Shown piece after piece: positions 5,913-14,196 of a stretch of DNA of 25,852 nucleotides. Source of the DNA: an uncultured Lachnospiraceae bacterium. GTDB lineage: Bacteria > Bacillota > Clostridia > Lachnospirales > Lachnospiraceae. The notes beneath the pieces are model-generated. The model did not search any database and was not told the origin of the DNA. It saw nothing but the letters and a program-made list of their open reading frames with translations. The DNA lies in contig CAMWLB010000006.1 in NCBI GenBank assembly GCA_947174985.1, positions 1 to 25,852 of the forward strand, written 5' to 3'. Every line of letters starts with the position of its first letter. The first letter of the stretch is position 1. The position numbers and the translations under genes are program-made.

Positions 5913-5941
5913 TTGCCCGAAATACAGCCGTATGATATAAT
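5913..5941 (+). promoter_or_regulatory. Sigma-A promoter of the His/Cys-rich peptide gene
   Basis: TTGCCC (5913-5918), a 17-base spacer and a perfect TATAAT (5936-5941). The leader is ~25 bases with AAGGAGG before the ATG at 5972. Confidence 0.75.
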
Positions 5942-5971
5942 ACTGCTATCAGCAATAAGGAGGTTTTCACC

Positions 5972-6271
5972 ATGCGCCTTAAAAAACTGTTTACGGCAGC
6001 AATGGCTGCTGCAATGGTATCTTTCCTTTTGGTCATGCCGGTCTCTGCCCATGGACATCACGGACATCACGATTCTTCATCATCACATGATGATGTTTGT
6101 CCTGTCTGCACGTTAGAGGGATGTACCGAAATAGGCAGGCACACCCATGACGGTGAGTATTATTGCGGATACGACCACGAGGATGGCTATTGCGACCATT
6201 CCTGTGAGAGAACTTCCCACAGGACTATTTCCCGCCGTTACTGCGGCGGCAGTCAGCATCACCACAATTAA
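5972..6271 (+). CDS. Secreted His/Cys-rich small protein, putative metal binder
   Basis: The gene encodes 99 residues. A clear signal peptide (MRLKKLFTAAMAAAMVSFLL..., cleavage expected after PVSA near residue 26) leads into a histidine cluster (HGHHGHHDSSSSHDD). The mature part has paired cysteines in CPVCTLEGCTE, YYCGYDHEDGYCDHSC and a late RYCGG, and ends QHHHN. The spacing of Cys and His suggests Zn, Ni or Cu binding outside the membrane, but no named family was recognised. Disulfide-stabilised structure is an alternative. A strong promoter, a strong AAGGAGG and a dedicated terminator point to a well expressed single gene. Confidence 0.75.
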   Translation: MRLKKLFTAAMAAAMVSFLLVMPVSAHGHHGHHDSSSSHDDVCPVCTLEGCTEIGRHTHDGEYYCGYDHEDGYCDHSCERTSHRTISRRYCGGSQHHHN

Positions 6272-6277
6272 CACAGG

Positions 6278-6305
6278 TTCCCCGCTGTCTCGGCGGGGAA
6301 TTTTT
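6278..6305 (+). terminator. Rho-independent terminator
   Basis: TTCCCCGC (6278-6285) and GCGGGGAA (6293-6300) form a perfect 8-bp stem with a 7-base loop, followed by TTTTT (6301-6305). It ends the His/Cys-rich peptide transcript. Confidence 0.85.
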
Positions 6306-6375
6306 CTGCCGGATTCTAAGGAAGCACTGATGAAATTACCGCTTTTTAAAAAAGAAAAATGGAGGGATATATTTA

Positions 6376-7533
6376 ATGAATCATTTCCGATTTCACGCTT
6401 ACACCGATATTCGTTTTGGAGAAGGACAAATCAGCGCGCTGCCGGAGCTGCTGGCGCCCTATGGAAAGAAGATACTGCTGGTCTATGGCGGCGGCAGCAT
6501 TAAGAAAAACGGGCTGTACAGCCAAGTTTTAAAACTGCTCTCTGATTTTTCCATATATGAGCTGTCCGGCGTGGAGCCGAATCCAAAAATCACATCCGTC
6601 CGCGAGGGCGTGAAGCTTTGCAAAGAACATGGCATCGAGGCAGTGCTTGCTGTCGGCGGCGGCAGCGTTATCGACGCAGCTAAGGTGATTGCCGGCAGTG
6701 CTTTCTACGAAGGCGACCCGTGGGATTTGGTCATAAGTCCCGAAAAAATCGGCGCAGTTCTGCCCATTGTGACGGTGCTGACGCTGGCGGCAACCGGCTC
6801 AGAGATGAATAAAAATGCCGTCATCAGCAATATGGAGACAAACGAAAAGCTGGGAACATCCTCCCATGATTTTATCCCGAGAGCTTCCATCTGCGACCCC
6901 ACCTATTTATATACCCTGCCCTCAGAACAGACAGCGGCCGGGACAGCGGACATTATGTCCCATATATTTGAACAATACTTCCAAAATGAAAAACGTGCCT
7001 TTATCTCTGACCGTTTTGCCGAAGGTCTGTTAAAGGCATGTATCAAATACTGCCCGATTGCCTTGGAGGAGCCCGCCAACTATGAGGCCAGAGCCAATCT
7101 GATGTGGGCAAGCACACAGGCATTGAACGGGTTGACTGCCTGCGGCAAAGGCGGCGCATGGACCTGCCACCCAATTGAGCACGAATTGAGCGCCTACTAC
7201 GATATCACCCACGGCGTCGGTCTTGCCATCGTGACACCGCGCTGGTTCCGCTATATTTTAAACGATGAAACCGTTGGAAAGTTCTGCGAGTATGGCAGAA
7301 ATGTGTGGAGCATCACGGAGCCGGACGCTTATAAATGCGCTAACATGGCAATTGACGCCACGGAAGAATTTTTCTCGGAATGCGGCATTCCCATGACGCT
7401 GACAGAGCTTGGCATCGACGATTCCAAATTCGCGCTTATGGCAGAAAAGGCAGTACGGTTCGGCGGTCTTGCAAACGCTTATGTACCGCTGACGGAAGAA
7501 GATATTGTCAATATTTTGAAGGCGTGTCTTTGA
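6376..7533 (+). CDS. Iron-containing alcohol dehydrogenase, butanol-dehydrogenase/YqhD type
   Basis: The gene encodes 385 residues, the usual length for BDH/YqhD proteins. These cytoplasmic group III dehydrogenases reduce aldehydes with NAD(P)H. The Rossmann-like N-terminal half has YGGGSIKKNG, AVLAVGGGSVIDAAKVIA and the family motif TLAATGSEMN near residue 140. The metal-binding Asp and His residues fall in GTADIMSHIFEQYF and in the C-terminal WTCHPIEHELSAYYDITHGVG. GGAGGG nine bases before the ATG supports this start. The gene follows a terminator, and its own promoter is not obvious in the 70-base gap. The actual substrate is not visible from sequence. Confidence 0.93.
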   Translation: MNHFRFHAYTDIRFGEGQISALPELLAPYGKKILLVYGGGSIKKNGLYSQVLKLLSDFSIYELSGVEPNPKITSVREGVKLCKEHGIEAVLAVGGGSVIDAAKVIAGSAFYEGDPWDLVISPEKIGAVLPIVTVLTLAATGSEMNKNAVISNMETNEKLGTSSHDFIPRASICDPTYLYTLPSEQTAAGTADIMSHIFEQYFQNEKRAFISDRFAEGLLKACIKYCPIALEEPANYEARANLMWASTQALNGLTACGKGGAWTCHPIEHELSAYYDITHGVGLAIVTPRWFRYILNDETVGKFCEYGRNVWSITEPDAYKCANMAIDATEEFFSECGIPMTLTELGIDDSKFALMAEKAVRFGGLANAYVPLTEEDIVNILKACL

Positions 7534-7552
7534 TTGTAAAATCAGCGATTAA

Positions 7553-7590
7553 AAAATCCCCCTGCCGCATTATGGGCGTGGGGATTTTCT
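7553..7590. terminator. Bidirectional terminator between bdh and the phosphonate operon
   Basis: AAAATCCCC (7553-7561) pairs with GGGGATTTT (7580-7588). An inner TGCC/GGGC region extends the stem. T-runs occur on both strands (TTTT on plus, a run of six on minus). It sits across the stop codon of the 7570-8028 gene and serves both converging transcripts. Confidence 0.8.
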
Positions 7591-8028
7591 TTTGCATTTT
7601 ATAATACACCACACCAGCAGCTCACCAACCAAAATAAGTACTATCGGTATGACTGCCAGCATAATACCAAACCCGGCATATTCCAGTCCGTTTAAAAAGT
7701 GTTCCCACCCTCCTGCCGCCTGATGTACAATCCATTTGTCTTGATTTATAAGCTTCATGACAACAGCTGTTACGCCGGCCGTCATTCCCAGCCAGTACAA
7801 CAAAATCTGCGCAACCCATTTTCCATACTTCAAATCCGGCTGCCATTTCTGCTTCCGCACGAAAGCATAAACTGCCACAATCACTATCGGGATACCAAAC
7901 ACCGCTATATCTTCAAAATTATTTGAAGTGGTTTCTTCAATGAAATCAACCATCGTAAAACCTGCCCACGCAATAAGCTGAACCAGTAAAATGGTTATCG
8001 CATTTTTCCGTATTTCTTCATTTTTCAT
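7570..8028 (-). CDS. Four-TM integral membrane protein, last gene of the phosphonate operon
   Basis: The gene encodes 152 residues with GGAGGG five bases before the ATG. Hydrophobic segments lie at about residues 10-28, 41-58, 68-92 and 115-142. They are separated by polar loops containing FIEETTSNNFED and NQDKWIVHQAAGGWEHF. The tail is basic (KCKRKSPRP) and probably cytoplasmic. No family was recognised. It follows phosphonopyruvate decarboxylase by 37 bases on the same strand with no terminator between, so it is probably cotranscribed. A role in surface-polymer export or anchoring is conceivable but rests only on position. Confidence 0.65.
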   Translation of the reverse strand: MKNEEIRKNAITILLVQLIAWAGFTMVDFIEETTSNNFEDIAVFGIPIVIVAVYAFVRKQKWQPDLKYGKWVAQILLYWLGMTAGVTAVVMKLINQDKWIVHQAAGGWEHFLNGLEYAGFGIMLAVIPIVLILVGELLVWCIIKCKRKSPRP

Positions 8029-8065
8029 AAACGCCCTCCGGACAACTTCGGGATTGCCTTGTCTG

Positions 8066-9184
8066 TTATTTTATAGCCCCCATAAACCCATCCCTGTTTT
8101 CCTTCGCCGTCTCTTTGGGACGTGACAAATCTGCGCGTGAATCCAGCGAAACCATGATTTCATAAAATACAGGACCTTTTCTGTCTGAAAGCCCTTCCTG
8201 TATACGGGCAAGCCCAGCTTCATCCGTGATTCTCTCTGCATACGCATAGCCTGCGGCGCGCGCCAGTGCGGCAAAATCCGTCTTTCCGCAGTCTGTGGGC
8301 ATAGCGCCCACGGACTCATGCGCCTGATTGTTCAATACGATGTGAACATAATTTTCAGGCGCGTGGGAAGCGATAAACGCCAGCGCTCCCATATGCATGA
8401 GAACCGCGCCATCGCCGTCGATGCAGATGACTTTTTTCTCCGGCTTCTCCTGTGCAATGCCAAAGGCTATCATGGAGGCATGTCCCATGCCCCCAACGGT
8501 CATAAAGATGGAGTCATGATTGCCAAAAAGCCGGTTGCTCTGTTCGTACAGCTCCCTTGAAATCTTGCCGGTGGTCGATACGATACACGCCTCCTTCGGC
8601 ACCATTTCCAAAAGCCTGCCGAGCACCTGCTCCCTCACCAGAACATTGCCGTTTTTCCAAGTAAACTTTTTGTCTGCTTCAAAAGTACCTTTTTTTACAA
8701 TCATCGCAAACTGCCGGTTCGCATCGAGGTGCGTCTTTGCCTCTTTTAAAACTGCTAACATCTCCGCCTCCGTGGTGGCGGCATCTACGACGGCATAAGG
8801 AACCTCCATGGTCTCAAACAGCTTGCAAGTGATTTTTCCCTGAAATACATGCTGAGGCTCGTCCTTCACCCCTGGCTCCCCGCGCCAGCCCACAATAAAC
8901 AGCATGGGGATGCCATACACGTCGCCATTCGCCAGAGACGCAAGGGGGTTGACCGCATTGCCGATTCCGGAATTCTGCATGTAGATGCACGCCGGTTTTC
9001 CCGAAGCCAGATAGGTTCCCACCGCAAGCCCGACGGCTGCGCCTTCATTTGCCGTCACATAATGCCGGAAGCCCTCGTACAACTGCAGGCCGTCGCAAAA
9101 CTGCTTTAAAGTGGAATCCGGCACACCCGCGATTACCTCAATCCCCATTTCTTCTATCTGCCGCAGCAATTCAAATGCTTTCAT
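8066..9184 (-). CDS. aepY: Phosphonopyruvate decarboxylase
   Basis: The gene encodes 372 residues. It is a thiamine-diphosphate enzyme that decarboxylates phosphonopyruvate to phosphonoacetaldehyde, the step that makes PEP mutase flux irreversible. Visible features are an N-terminal pyrimidine-binding half with VPDSTLKQFCDGL, TANEGAAVGLAVG (catalytic Glu) and IYMQNSGIGNAVNPL. The C-terminal ThDP/Mg half has GGMGHASMIAFGIA and the GDG...NN motif (CIDGDGAVLMHMGAL to VLNNQAHESVG). GGAG eight bases upstream supports the ATG at 9184, which overlaps the end of pntC by 14 bases, so the two are probably translationally coupled. Length and gene context match AepY rather than sulfopyruvate decarboxylase. 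Confidence 0.94.
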   Translation of the reverse strand: MKAFELLRQIEEMGIEVIAGVPDSTLKQFCDGLQLYEGFRHYVTANEGAAVGLAVGTYLASGKPACIYMQNSGIGNAVNPLASLANGDVYGIPMLFIVGWRGEPGVKDEPQHVFQGKITCKLFETMEVPYAVVDAATTEAEMLAVLKEAKTHLDANRQFAMIVKKGTFEADKKFTWKNGNVLVREQVLGRLLEMVPKEACIVSTTGKISRELYEQSNRLFGNHDSIFMTVGGMGHASMIAFGIAQEKPEKKVICIDGDGAVLMHMGALAFIASHAPENYVHIVLNNQAHESVGAMPTDCGKTDFAALARAAGYAYAERITDEAGLARIQEGLSDRKGPVFYEIMVSLDSRADLSRPKETAKENRDGFMGAIK

Positions 9185-9859
9185 TGATTTTCTCCAATTC
9201 TTCCACAGTGTCAATCTCAACTAACTGCCCTGCCTGCACCGGCTCCACGGTGAGGGCAAGCCGGTTTAAATTGCGGTCTACCACATCGTCCCAAAACAGC
9301 CCGCTGTCTTCTTCTCTCACATAGGCTTTTTCAATCTCTTCTTTCAAAATCAGAGCGTCCGCCTGCTTCAAATAAGCGACACCGACCATATTGTAAGCGT
9401 CCGTGCCGCCCTTTCCCACTCTCACAATCCGTTCTTCCTGCAAATCGAACACCCAGTCATCGGAATATCCCGCCTGCGCCCGTAATAGCAGGAGCCGGAC
9501 AACTCTTTTTGAAAAATGGAAGCATCCGCAACATACAAATCCGACTCGCAGATAAAGCAGTCGCCCCTCTCAAGCGCCTCTCTCGCCGCATAAATAGAGG
9601 AAATATTGTTTTTTACATTATAATCGGGATTGAAAATCAGCCTGACCTGCGAATATCGTTCAGGCAGATACGCAAACTGCTCTGCCAGATAGCCTGTCAC
9701 CACGTAAATTTCCTCCACCGGTCTAAGCAGAAGCCCTTCTATCACCGTCTCTATCATGGGTTTTCCCTTTACCGGCACAAGCGGCTTCGGCATTTTCTCC
9801 GTCAGGGGTCGCATGCGGGTGCCCAGTCCCGCTGCCATCAGTATCGCAATCTCACGCAT
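9171..9859 (-). pseudogene. pntC: PntC-like 2-aminoethylphosphonate cytidylyltransferase, frameshifted
   Basis: Two frames together make one NTP-transferase of ~229 residues. The first (9859 to stop at 9422) has AAGLGTRMRPLTEKMPKPL, the signature of sugar-type nucleotidyltransferases, then NPDYNVKNNISSIYAA and ESDLYVAD (metal-binding Asp), as in PntC/LicC enzymes. The second (to 9171) continues with YSDDWVFDLQEE and GVAYLKQADA. The join needs one extra base near 9474-9486, in GC-rich sequence. The ribosome site GAGGAGG before 9859 is intact. The enzyme would make CMP-AEP from CTP and AEP. Either this is a real one-base deletion or an assembly error; both halves are otherwise well conserved. 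Confidence 0.78.
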
Positions 9860-9871
9860 GCTGCGCCTCCT

Positions 9872-11167
9872 CTATATTTCGTCAATCAGCCTGATGATAT
9901 CCTTAAAGGGCATCAGTCTGGAATCCGCTTCCAATGCACGGTGATGTTTTAAAATCTCCACCGCCGTCTCCTGCATGGCAGGAAACGCGCTTCTGGTAAG
10001 CTGATTGGCATAAATCACGATATTCACACCTGCTGCTGCCAGTTCCTCCTCCGTGATGCTGTTAAAAGAGGTGGGAACCACCACAATCGGCGTATTGACA
10101 TCCTTTTGCCTGAAAGCCCTGCAAAACTCCAGTATCTCCGTGGGTTCCTTTCTGCGGGAATGAATCATAATGCCATCCGCGCCCGCCTCCACATAGGCAA
10201 ACGCCCTGCTTAACGCATCCTCCATGCCTCGCTCCAAAATCAAACTCTCAATACGGGCAATAATCATAAACTCTTCCGTCCGAAGCGCCTGCTTACCCGC
10301 ACGGATTTTTGCCGTAAAGTTTTCGATGCTGTCCTGCGTCTGCTCCACTTCCGTGCCAAAGAGGGAATTTTTCTTTAAGCCCGTCTTGTCCTCTATGATA
10401 ACCGCCGAGACGCCCATCCGCTCCAACGTCCGCACATTGTAGACAAAATGCTCCACCAGTCCTCCGGTGTCCCCGTCCAGAATAATAGGCTTGGTCGTCA
10501 CGTCAAGCACATCATCTATGGTACGGATGCGGGATGACATGTCCACCAGCTCGATGTCCGGCTTGCCCTTTGCCGTCGAGTCGCACAGACTGGAAATCCA
10601 CATAGCGTCAAACTGATCCAGCTCGCCGCCGCTCTCCACCACCGTTTTTTCCGCAATCAGCCCCGTCAGGCCGGAATGCACTTCCAGCGCCTTTACAATG
10701 GGGCGCATGTGAAGAAGCTGCCCAAGGCGCTTACGCCGAAACTCCGGCATGGCAAGCTTTTCCTTCATGCGGTCGTCAATCTTTTTCACCTCTTCATTGT
10801 ACGTGTAGGGAACCTCCACAAGCTCGCCGCCAAAGCGCTCCAGATTGCGCAGCACATTGTCACGAATCAGCTTTTCCGGCGCCTCACGCCAGTTATCCCC
10901 ATGGATGACATAATCCGGCTTTATCTCCTCAACAATACCGTCGTACATTATCTCCTTCTGCACGATGACCCTGTCCGCCAGACCGGTTTCTTCCACCAGC
11001 TTTATTCTCTGCTCGATAGGAATCGTCGGAAAACGGTTAAAGCGCACCATCGCCTCGTCCGCCAGCACGCCGACAATGACCTCACCGTACTTCTTCGCCT
11101 CGTTCAGAATATTGATATGTCCCTCATGAATCACGTCTGTACAAAAACAAGTATATACCTTCTTCAT
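9872..11167 (-). CDS. aepX: Bifunctional cytidylyltransferase-like / phosphoenolpyruvate mutase
   Basis: The gene encodes 431 residues. Residues 1-~130 form a glycerol-3-phosphate-cytidylyltransferase-type domain with the HxGH motif (HEGH, residues 14-17) and a late VIHGDNW. Residues ~150-431 are PEP mutase of the isocitrate-lyase superfamily. MWISSLCDS, ILDGDTGG and the diagnostic EDKTGLKKNS motif near residue 260 are all present. The mutase converts PEP to phosphonopyruvate, forming the C-P bond. The fusion itself is known in some bacteria. The nucleotide substrate of the N-terminal domain is not established from sequence. It lies 12 bases from the transaminase and 12 from pntC, clearly in one operon. 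The ribosome site is modest (AGGGAT). Confidence 0.93.
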   Translation of the reverse strand: MKKVYTCFCTDVIHEGHINILNEAKKYGEVIVGVLADEAMVRFNRFPTIPIEQRIKLVEETGLADRVIVQKEIMYDGIVEEIKPDYVIHGDNWREAPEKLIRDNVLRNLERFGGELVEVPYTYNEEVKKIDDRMKEKLAMPEFRRKRLGQLLHMRPIVKALEVHSGLTGLIAEKTVVESGGELDQFDAMWISSLCDSTAKGKPDIELVDMSSRIRTIDDVLDVTTKPIILDGDTGGLVEHFVYNVRTLERMGVSAVIIEDKTGLKKNSLFGTEVEQTQDSIENFTAKIRAGKQALRTEEFMIIARIESLILERGMEDALSRAFAYVEAGADGIMIHSRRKEPTEILEFCRAFRQKDVNTPIVVVPTSFNSITEEELAAAGVNIVIYANQLTRSAFPAMQETAVEILKHHRALEADSRLMPFKDIIRLIDEI

Positions 11168-11179
11168 ATCATCTTATCC

Positions 11180-12301
11180 CTATCCCCGCTTTAGCGGTAT
11201 CGTCACATGATTTGCTGCGAGCGCTTCCTTGAACACCTCAAAAAACGCGTGAATGTCCGCTTCATCGATGGCGCCCAGTGCACACAGCCTGAACATGCCC
11301 ATATTCTCCACCTTGCCGGGATATATGGTAAAGCCCCTCTCATAGCAGTAATCGTGAATTTTCGTAAAATCCCAGTTTGGGTCGTCGGGATACAGTGCCG
11401 CCGCCACTAAGCCGGAAGCTATCTCATCCGGCATATATATCTGAAAGCCAAGTTCTCTAAGACCGATTGTAATGGCAGAAAACACGCGTTTATGCCGCTC
11501 CCACTTCGCCTGTTCGCCCTCCGCAAAATACTCCTTTAGCGCCTGCACAGCCGCATAAATGACCTGAACGGGAGGTGTAAAATGCATCTCCCCGTGCTGC
11601 TTAAAATACTCGTACTGCATATACAGATTGCAATAATAGGAACGCTTCGGGTAAGACGCCGACGCCTCAATTGCCGCCTTTTTGCCGATGACAAAGGACA
11701 GCCCTGTCATTCCCATAATCCCCTTCTGTGCGGAAGCCATACAGAAATCAATCTCATCCGCCGCTATGTCGATGGGCCGCATAGCGTAGGTGGAGGTGGT
11801 ATCCACCACAAAGAGCGCATTGTATTTGTGCACCAGCGCGCCTATCTCACGCACCGGATTGAGCAGTCCCGTCCCCGTCTCATGGTGGGTTGTATAGACC
11901 AGCGCAATATCCGGATTCTCCTGCAATACCTCTTCTATTTTTCCCAAATCCGGCAGACTGTCCATGGGCATACGCAAGTCAATATGGGGCAGCCCGTAAT
12001 ATTCGCAAATTTCCACCGCCCTGCGGCTGTAAGCGCCATTGTCAATGACCAGTACCTTCTTTTCAGCGGGCAGCAGGGAATTGAGGCAGATGTCCATGCT
12101 GATGGTTCCTGAACCGCAGAAAAGCACTGCTGAATACACGTCGGGGTCGCCGTGCACAATCTTTACCAGCCCCTCTTCCAGCTCGCGCATAATCGCCACG
12201 AACTCCTTTTCTCTCGGACAGATATCCGGCACCACCTGCGCCATCTTGACGGTGTCCGTGGTTGTCGCCGGTCCCGGGTTTAACAATATATTCCGTTTCA
12301 T
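11180..12301 (-). CDS. phnW: 2-aminoethylphosphonate-pyruvate transaminase family (biosynthetic direction)
   Basis: The gene encodes 373 residues. It is a class V PLP aminotransferase of the PhnW/AepZ type. It begins ILLNPGPATTTDTVKMAQ, has the early FCGSGTISMD loop and HHETGTGLLNPV, then VVDTTSTYA (PLP-binding Asp) and the catalytic lysine in ASAQKGIMGMTG. The C-terminus has GFTIYPGK and a MFRLCALG strand. With PEP mutase and decarboxylase next door, the expected role is amination of phosphonoacetaldehyde to AEP rather than AEP degradation. No phosphonatase gene is present in the window. The ATG overlaps the stop of the upstream fusion gene by one base (TAATG), indicating coupled translation. 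Confidence 0.92.
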   Translation of the reverse strand: MKRNILLNPGPATTTDTVKMAQVVPDICPREKEFVAIMRELEEGLVKIVHGDPDVYSAVLFCGSGTISMDICLNSLLPAEKKVLVIDNGAYSRRAVEICEYYGLPHIDLRMPMDSLPDLGKIEEVLQENPDIALVYTTHHETGTGLLNPVREIGALVHKYNALFVVDTTSTYAMRPIDIAADEIDFCMASAQKGIMGMTGLSFVIGKKAAIEASASYPKRSYYCNLYMQYEYFKQHGEMHFTPPVQVIYAAVQALKEYFAEGEQAKWERHKRVFSAITIGLRELGFQIYMPDEIASGLVAAALYPDDPNWDFTKIHDYCYERGFTIYPGKVENMGMFRLCALGAIDEADIHAFFEVFKEALAANHVTIPLKRG

Positions 12302-14181
12302 TATGTGAAGCTCCTTTTCTTTCTCTCTTCCAACTGCAGAAGGCTGTCGATAATATATTTCGCGCCAACCTTGCCGCTGCTGCCAACATGATAAATATAA
12401 GCGTCCCGCAGTTCCGCCATGGAATCCTTCGAGAACCGGTTTTCATGGAAAAGCCTGTCCACCGCCTCCACAACGCCCGAAATCTCCCCTTCCTCCACGG
12501 AAATTCCGACTTTATCACGCAGTTCAATATCAATTGGCACAGTAGAAAGCTCCTGGTAGTCCGGATTTACCACCTTCATCGGCGTATTGATAAAAAGCAC
12601 CGGCTTCAAGGTGGAAAAAGCGTATTCATACGCGATGCTGGACCAGTCCGTCACCAGCAAATCCGCCGTATACACTGTACTGTTGGAGGAAAAGTCCTTC
12701 TGCACTTCGATGCCATCTTCCTTGTATTTTGCTGCAAGGGCATCGATTCTCGCCTCAAAATGGCGCACATACTGCGGATGTGGCCGCACAATAATCCGAT
12801 GTCCCGAAGCTTTCAATCCGTCCAGAATCTGCTCAATACAGGAATCTAAAATATTGTCCTTCTGCCAGGACGGCGCAATCAGAATCGTTTTTCTGTCTTT
12901 CTCCTGCGCGGCCGGCAGCTTTTCATATGCCGCCATCATATTGTCAATCACGCTGGAGCCCCATTCCACAATATTCTTTTTGGGCAGATTATATTTTTCC
13001 TCCCGCTCCAAAAGCTCCGCTTTATTCTTCGGACCGGATGCAAAAATGGTATCAAAATGGTCCAGCGCATCCTTATGGAAAGTCAGATTGGCGCTGTTCA
13101 CATCATGCGGCACATAGATGTACTCGATATCCTTTTTCACATAAGAACGCTTGAGCTGAAAATTCTCCAAATCCGGCGTTGTCATCACCATAATGCTGGT
13201 TTCCAGCTTCATCATCAGGATAATCAGCCTGTTTTCCCCAATATAATAGGGTTTAAACTGTTCACTCGCCAGGGCAAAAACCTCATCCTCGGGGTCTCCA
13301 GTGATATAATGGATAGTAATATTGGTGCGGCGGATAATTTCTTCAATGATATTTTTATAATACTTGTAAAATCCGTTTTTCTCCGAGTAAAACACAAGCT
13401 TCTTGCCGGATGTGGCAAGGAATCTCTTGTAGTCCTCCTTTTCCTTCTTCCGGTAAGGACTCTTGCGCGCCTCCTTCTTTTTGGGCGCCATAAACTGCTT
13501 TGCCTTCTGCAGTTCCTCCTTGCTCGCCTCAAGCGCCGCGTAATCAATATATTTTTTAGGATTAATCCAGATGTTTAGGAGCACAAGCTGCAGCACGGAG
13601 AGAAGGTTGCTGTATATCCAGTAGACGCCCACGCCCACCGATACAAAAAATCCCAGATAGAGAGACAACCCCACCGAAAAAATCATAGTGCCATACTGGT
13701 TAAGCGCTCCCTGCTCAGACTGCAGGACATTTATTTTGTTCTGCACAAAACACATAAAGAAAGCGGATAGCGCCGCAATCACGGGAACAAGCAGCGTAAT
13801 ACCAAGCGTCTCCACCGGCACTGTAGTCAGATTGGTTCCCCGCTTGACAGCCTCCACCACACCCATCAGCAGAGCAAGCTGTACAAACAACGGAATCAAA
13901 TCGGCAAAGGGGCTGTACCCTTCCCGCTTAAACAACTTGTACTGCTCCTCGGATATCAGTTCACTATTCCCCATGTATGCTGCCTTGATATGATTCATCT
14001 CCGGCTGCATCCGCACCGTCTTAATGGAATTTTTCTGCACCCATACGGACAAAGGCAGCAGTATCACCTTTGACAAAAACGTAAAAAGCAAAATAGCAAT
14101 CCAGTAATTATGGCAGAATGCATAGCATCCGTTAATCATCCAGAGCAGCGCATCCACTATGGCGTTCGCAATTAATTTCAT
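12301..14181 (-). CDS. YidC/Oxa1 domain fused to CDP-glycerol glycerophosphotransferase-like domain
   Basis: The gene encodes 626 residues. Residues 1-~215 are a YidC/Oxa1-type membrane domain: NYWIAILLFTFLSKVILLPLS, then VRMQPEMNHIKAAY, a coiled cytoplasmic hairpin and FKREGYSPFADLIPLFVQLAL, with more TM segments to about 212. The groove position usually occupied by Arg appears to be Lys (FLSK). A basic linker (~215-265) leads to a TagB/TagF-like domain. It has YVPHDVNSANL, the RPHP motif near residue 475 and LLVTDWSSIAYEYA, which match the catalytic His residues and the Asp/Ser motif of Glyphos_transf enzymes. The likely role is building a glycerol-phosphate-type or phosphonate-bearing polymer at the membrane. 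The start has GGGG seven bases upstream. Confidence 0.86.
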   Translation of the reverse strand: MKLIANAIVDALLWMINGCYAFCHNYWIAILLFTFLSKVILLPLSVWVQKNSIKTVRMQPEMNHIKAAYMGNSELISEEQYKLFKREGYSPFADLIPLFVQLALLMGVVEAVKRGTNLTTVPVETLGITLLVPVIAALSAFFMCFVQNKINVLQSEQGALNQYGTMIFSVGLSLYLGFFVSVGVGVYWIYSNLLSVLQLVLLNIWINPKKYIDYAALEASKEELQKAKQFMAPKKKEARKSPYRKKEKEDYKRFLATSGKKLVFYSEKNGFYKYYKNIIEEIIRRTNITIHYITGDPEDEVFALASEQFKPYYIGENRLIILMMKLETSIMVMTTPDLENFQLKRSYVKKDIEYIYVPHDVNSANLTFHKDALDHFDTIFASGPKNKAELLEREEKYNLPKKNIVEWGSSVIDNMMAAYEKLPAAQEKDRKTILIAPSWQKDNILDSCIEQILDGLKASGHRIIVRPHPQYVRHFEARIDALAAKYKEDGIEVQKDFSSNSTVYTADLLVTDWSSIAYEYAFSTLKPVLFINTPMKVVNPDYQELSTVPIDIELRDKVGISVEEGEISGVVEAVDRLFHENRFSKDSMAELRDAYIYHVGSSGKVGAKYIIDSLLQLEERKKRSFT

Positions 14182-14196
14182 AAGTATACCCCGGTT

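Noticed and set aside
5891..5919. CGGGC/GCCCG hairpin after the 5245 gene as a terminator
   Set aside because: The 5-bp stem has a long loop and no T-run, and it overlaps the -35 box of the next promoter.
9460..9500. Programmed -1 ribosomal frameshift in pntC
   Set aside because: The shift direction would fit, but no X-XXY-YYZ slippery heptamer is present at the junction (it reads GGG CGC AGG CGG). A deletion or sequence error is simpler.
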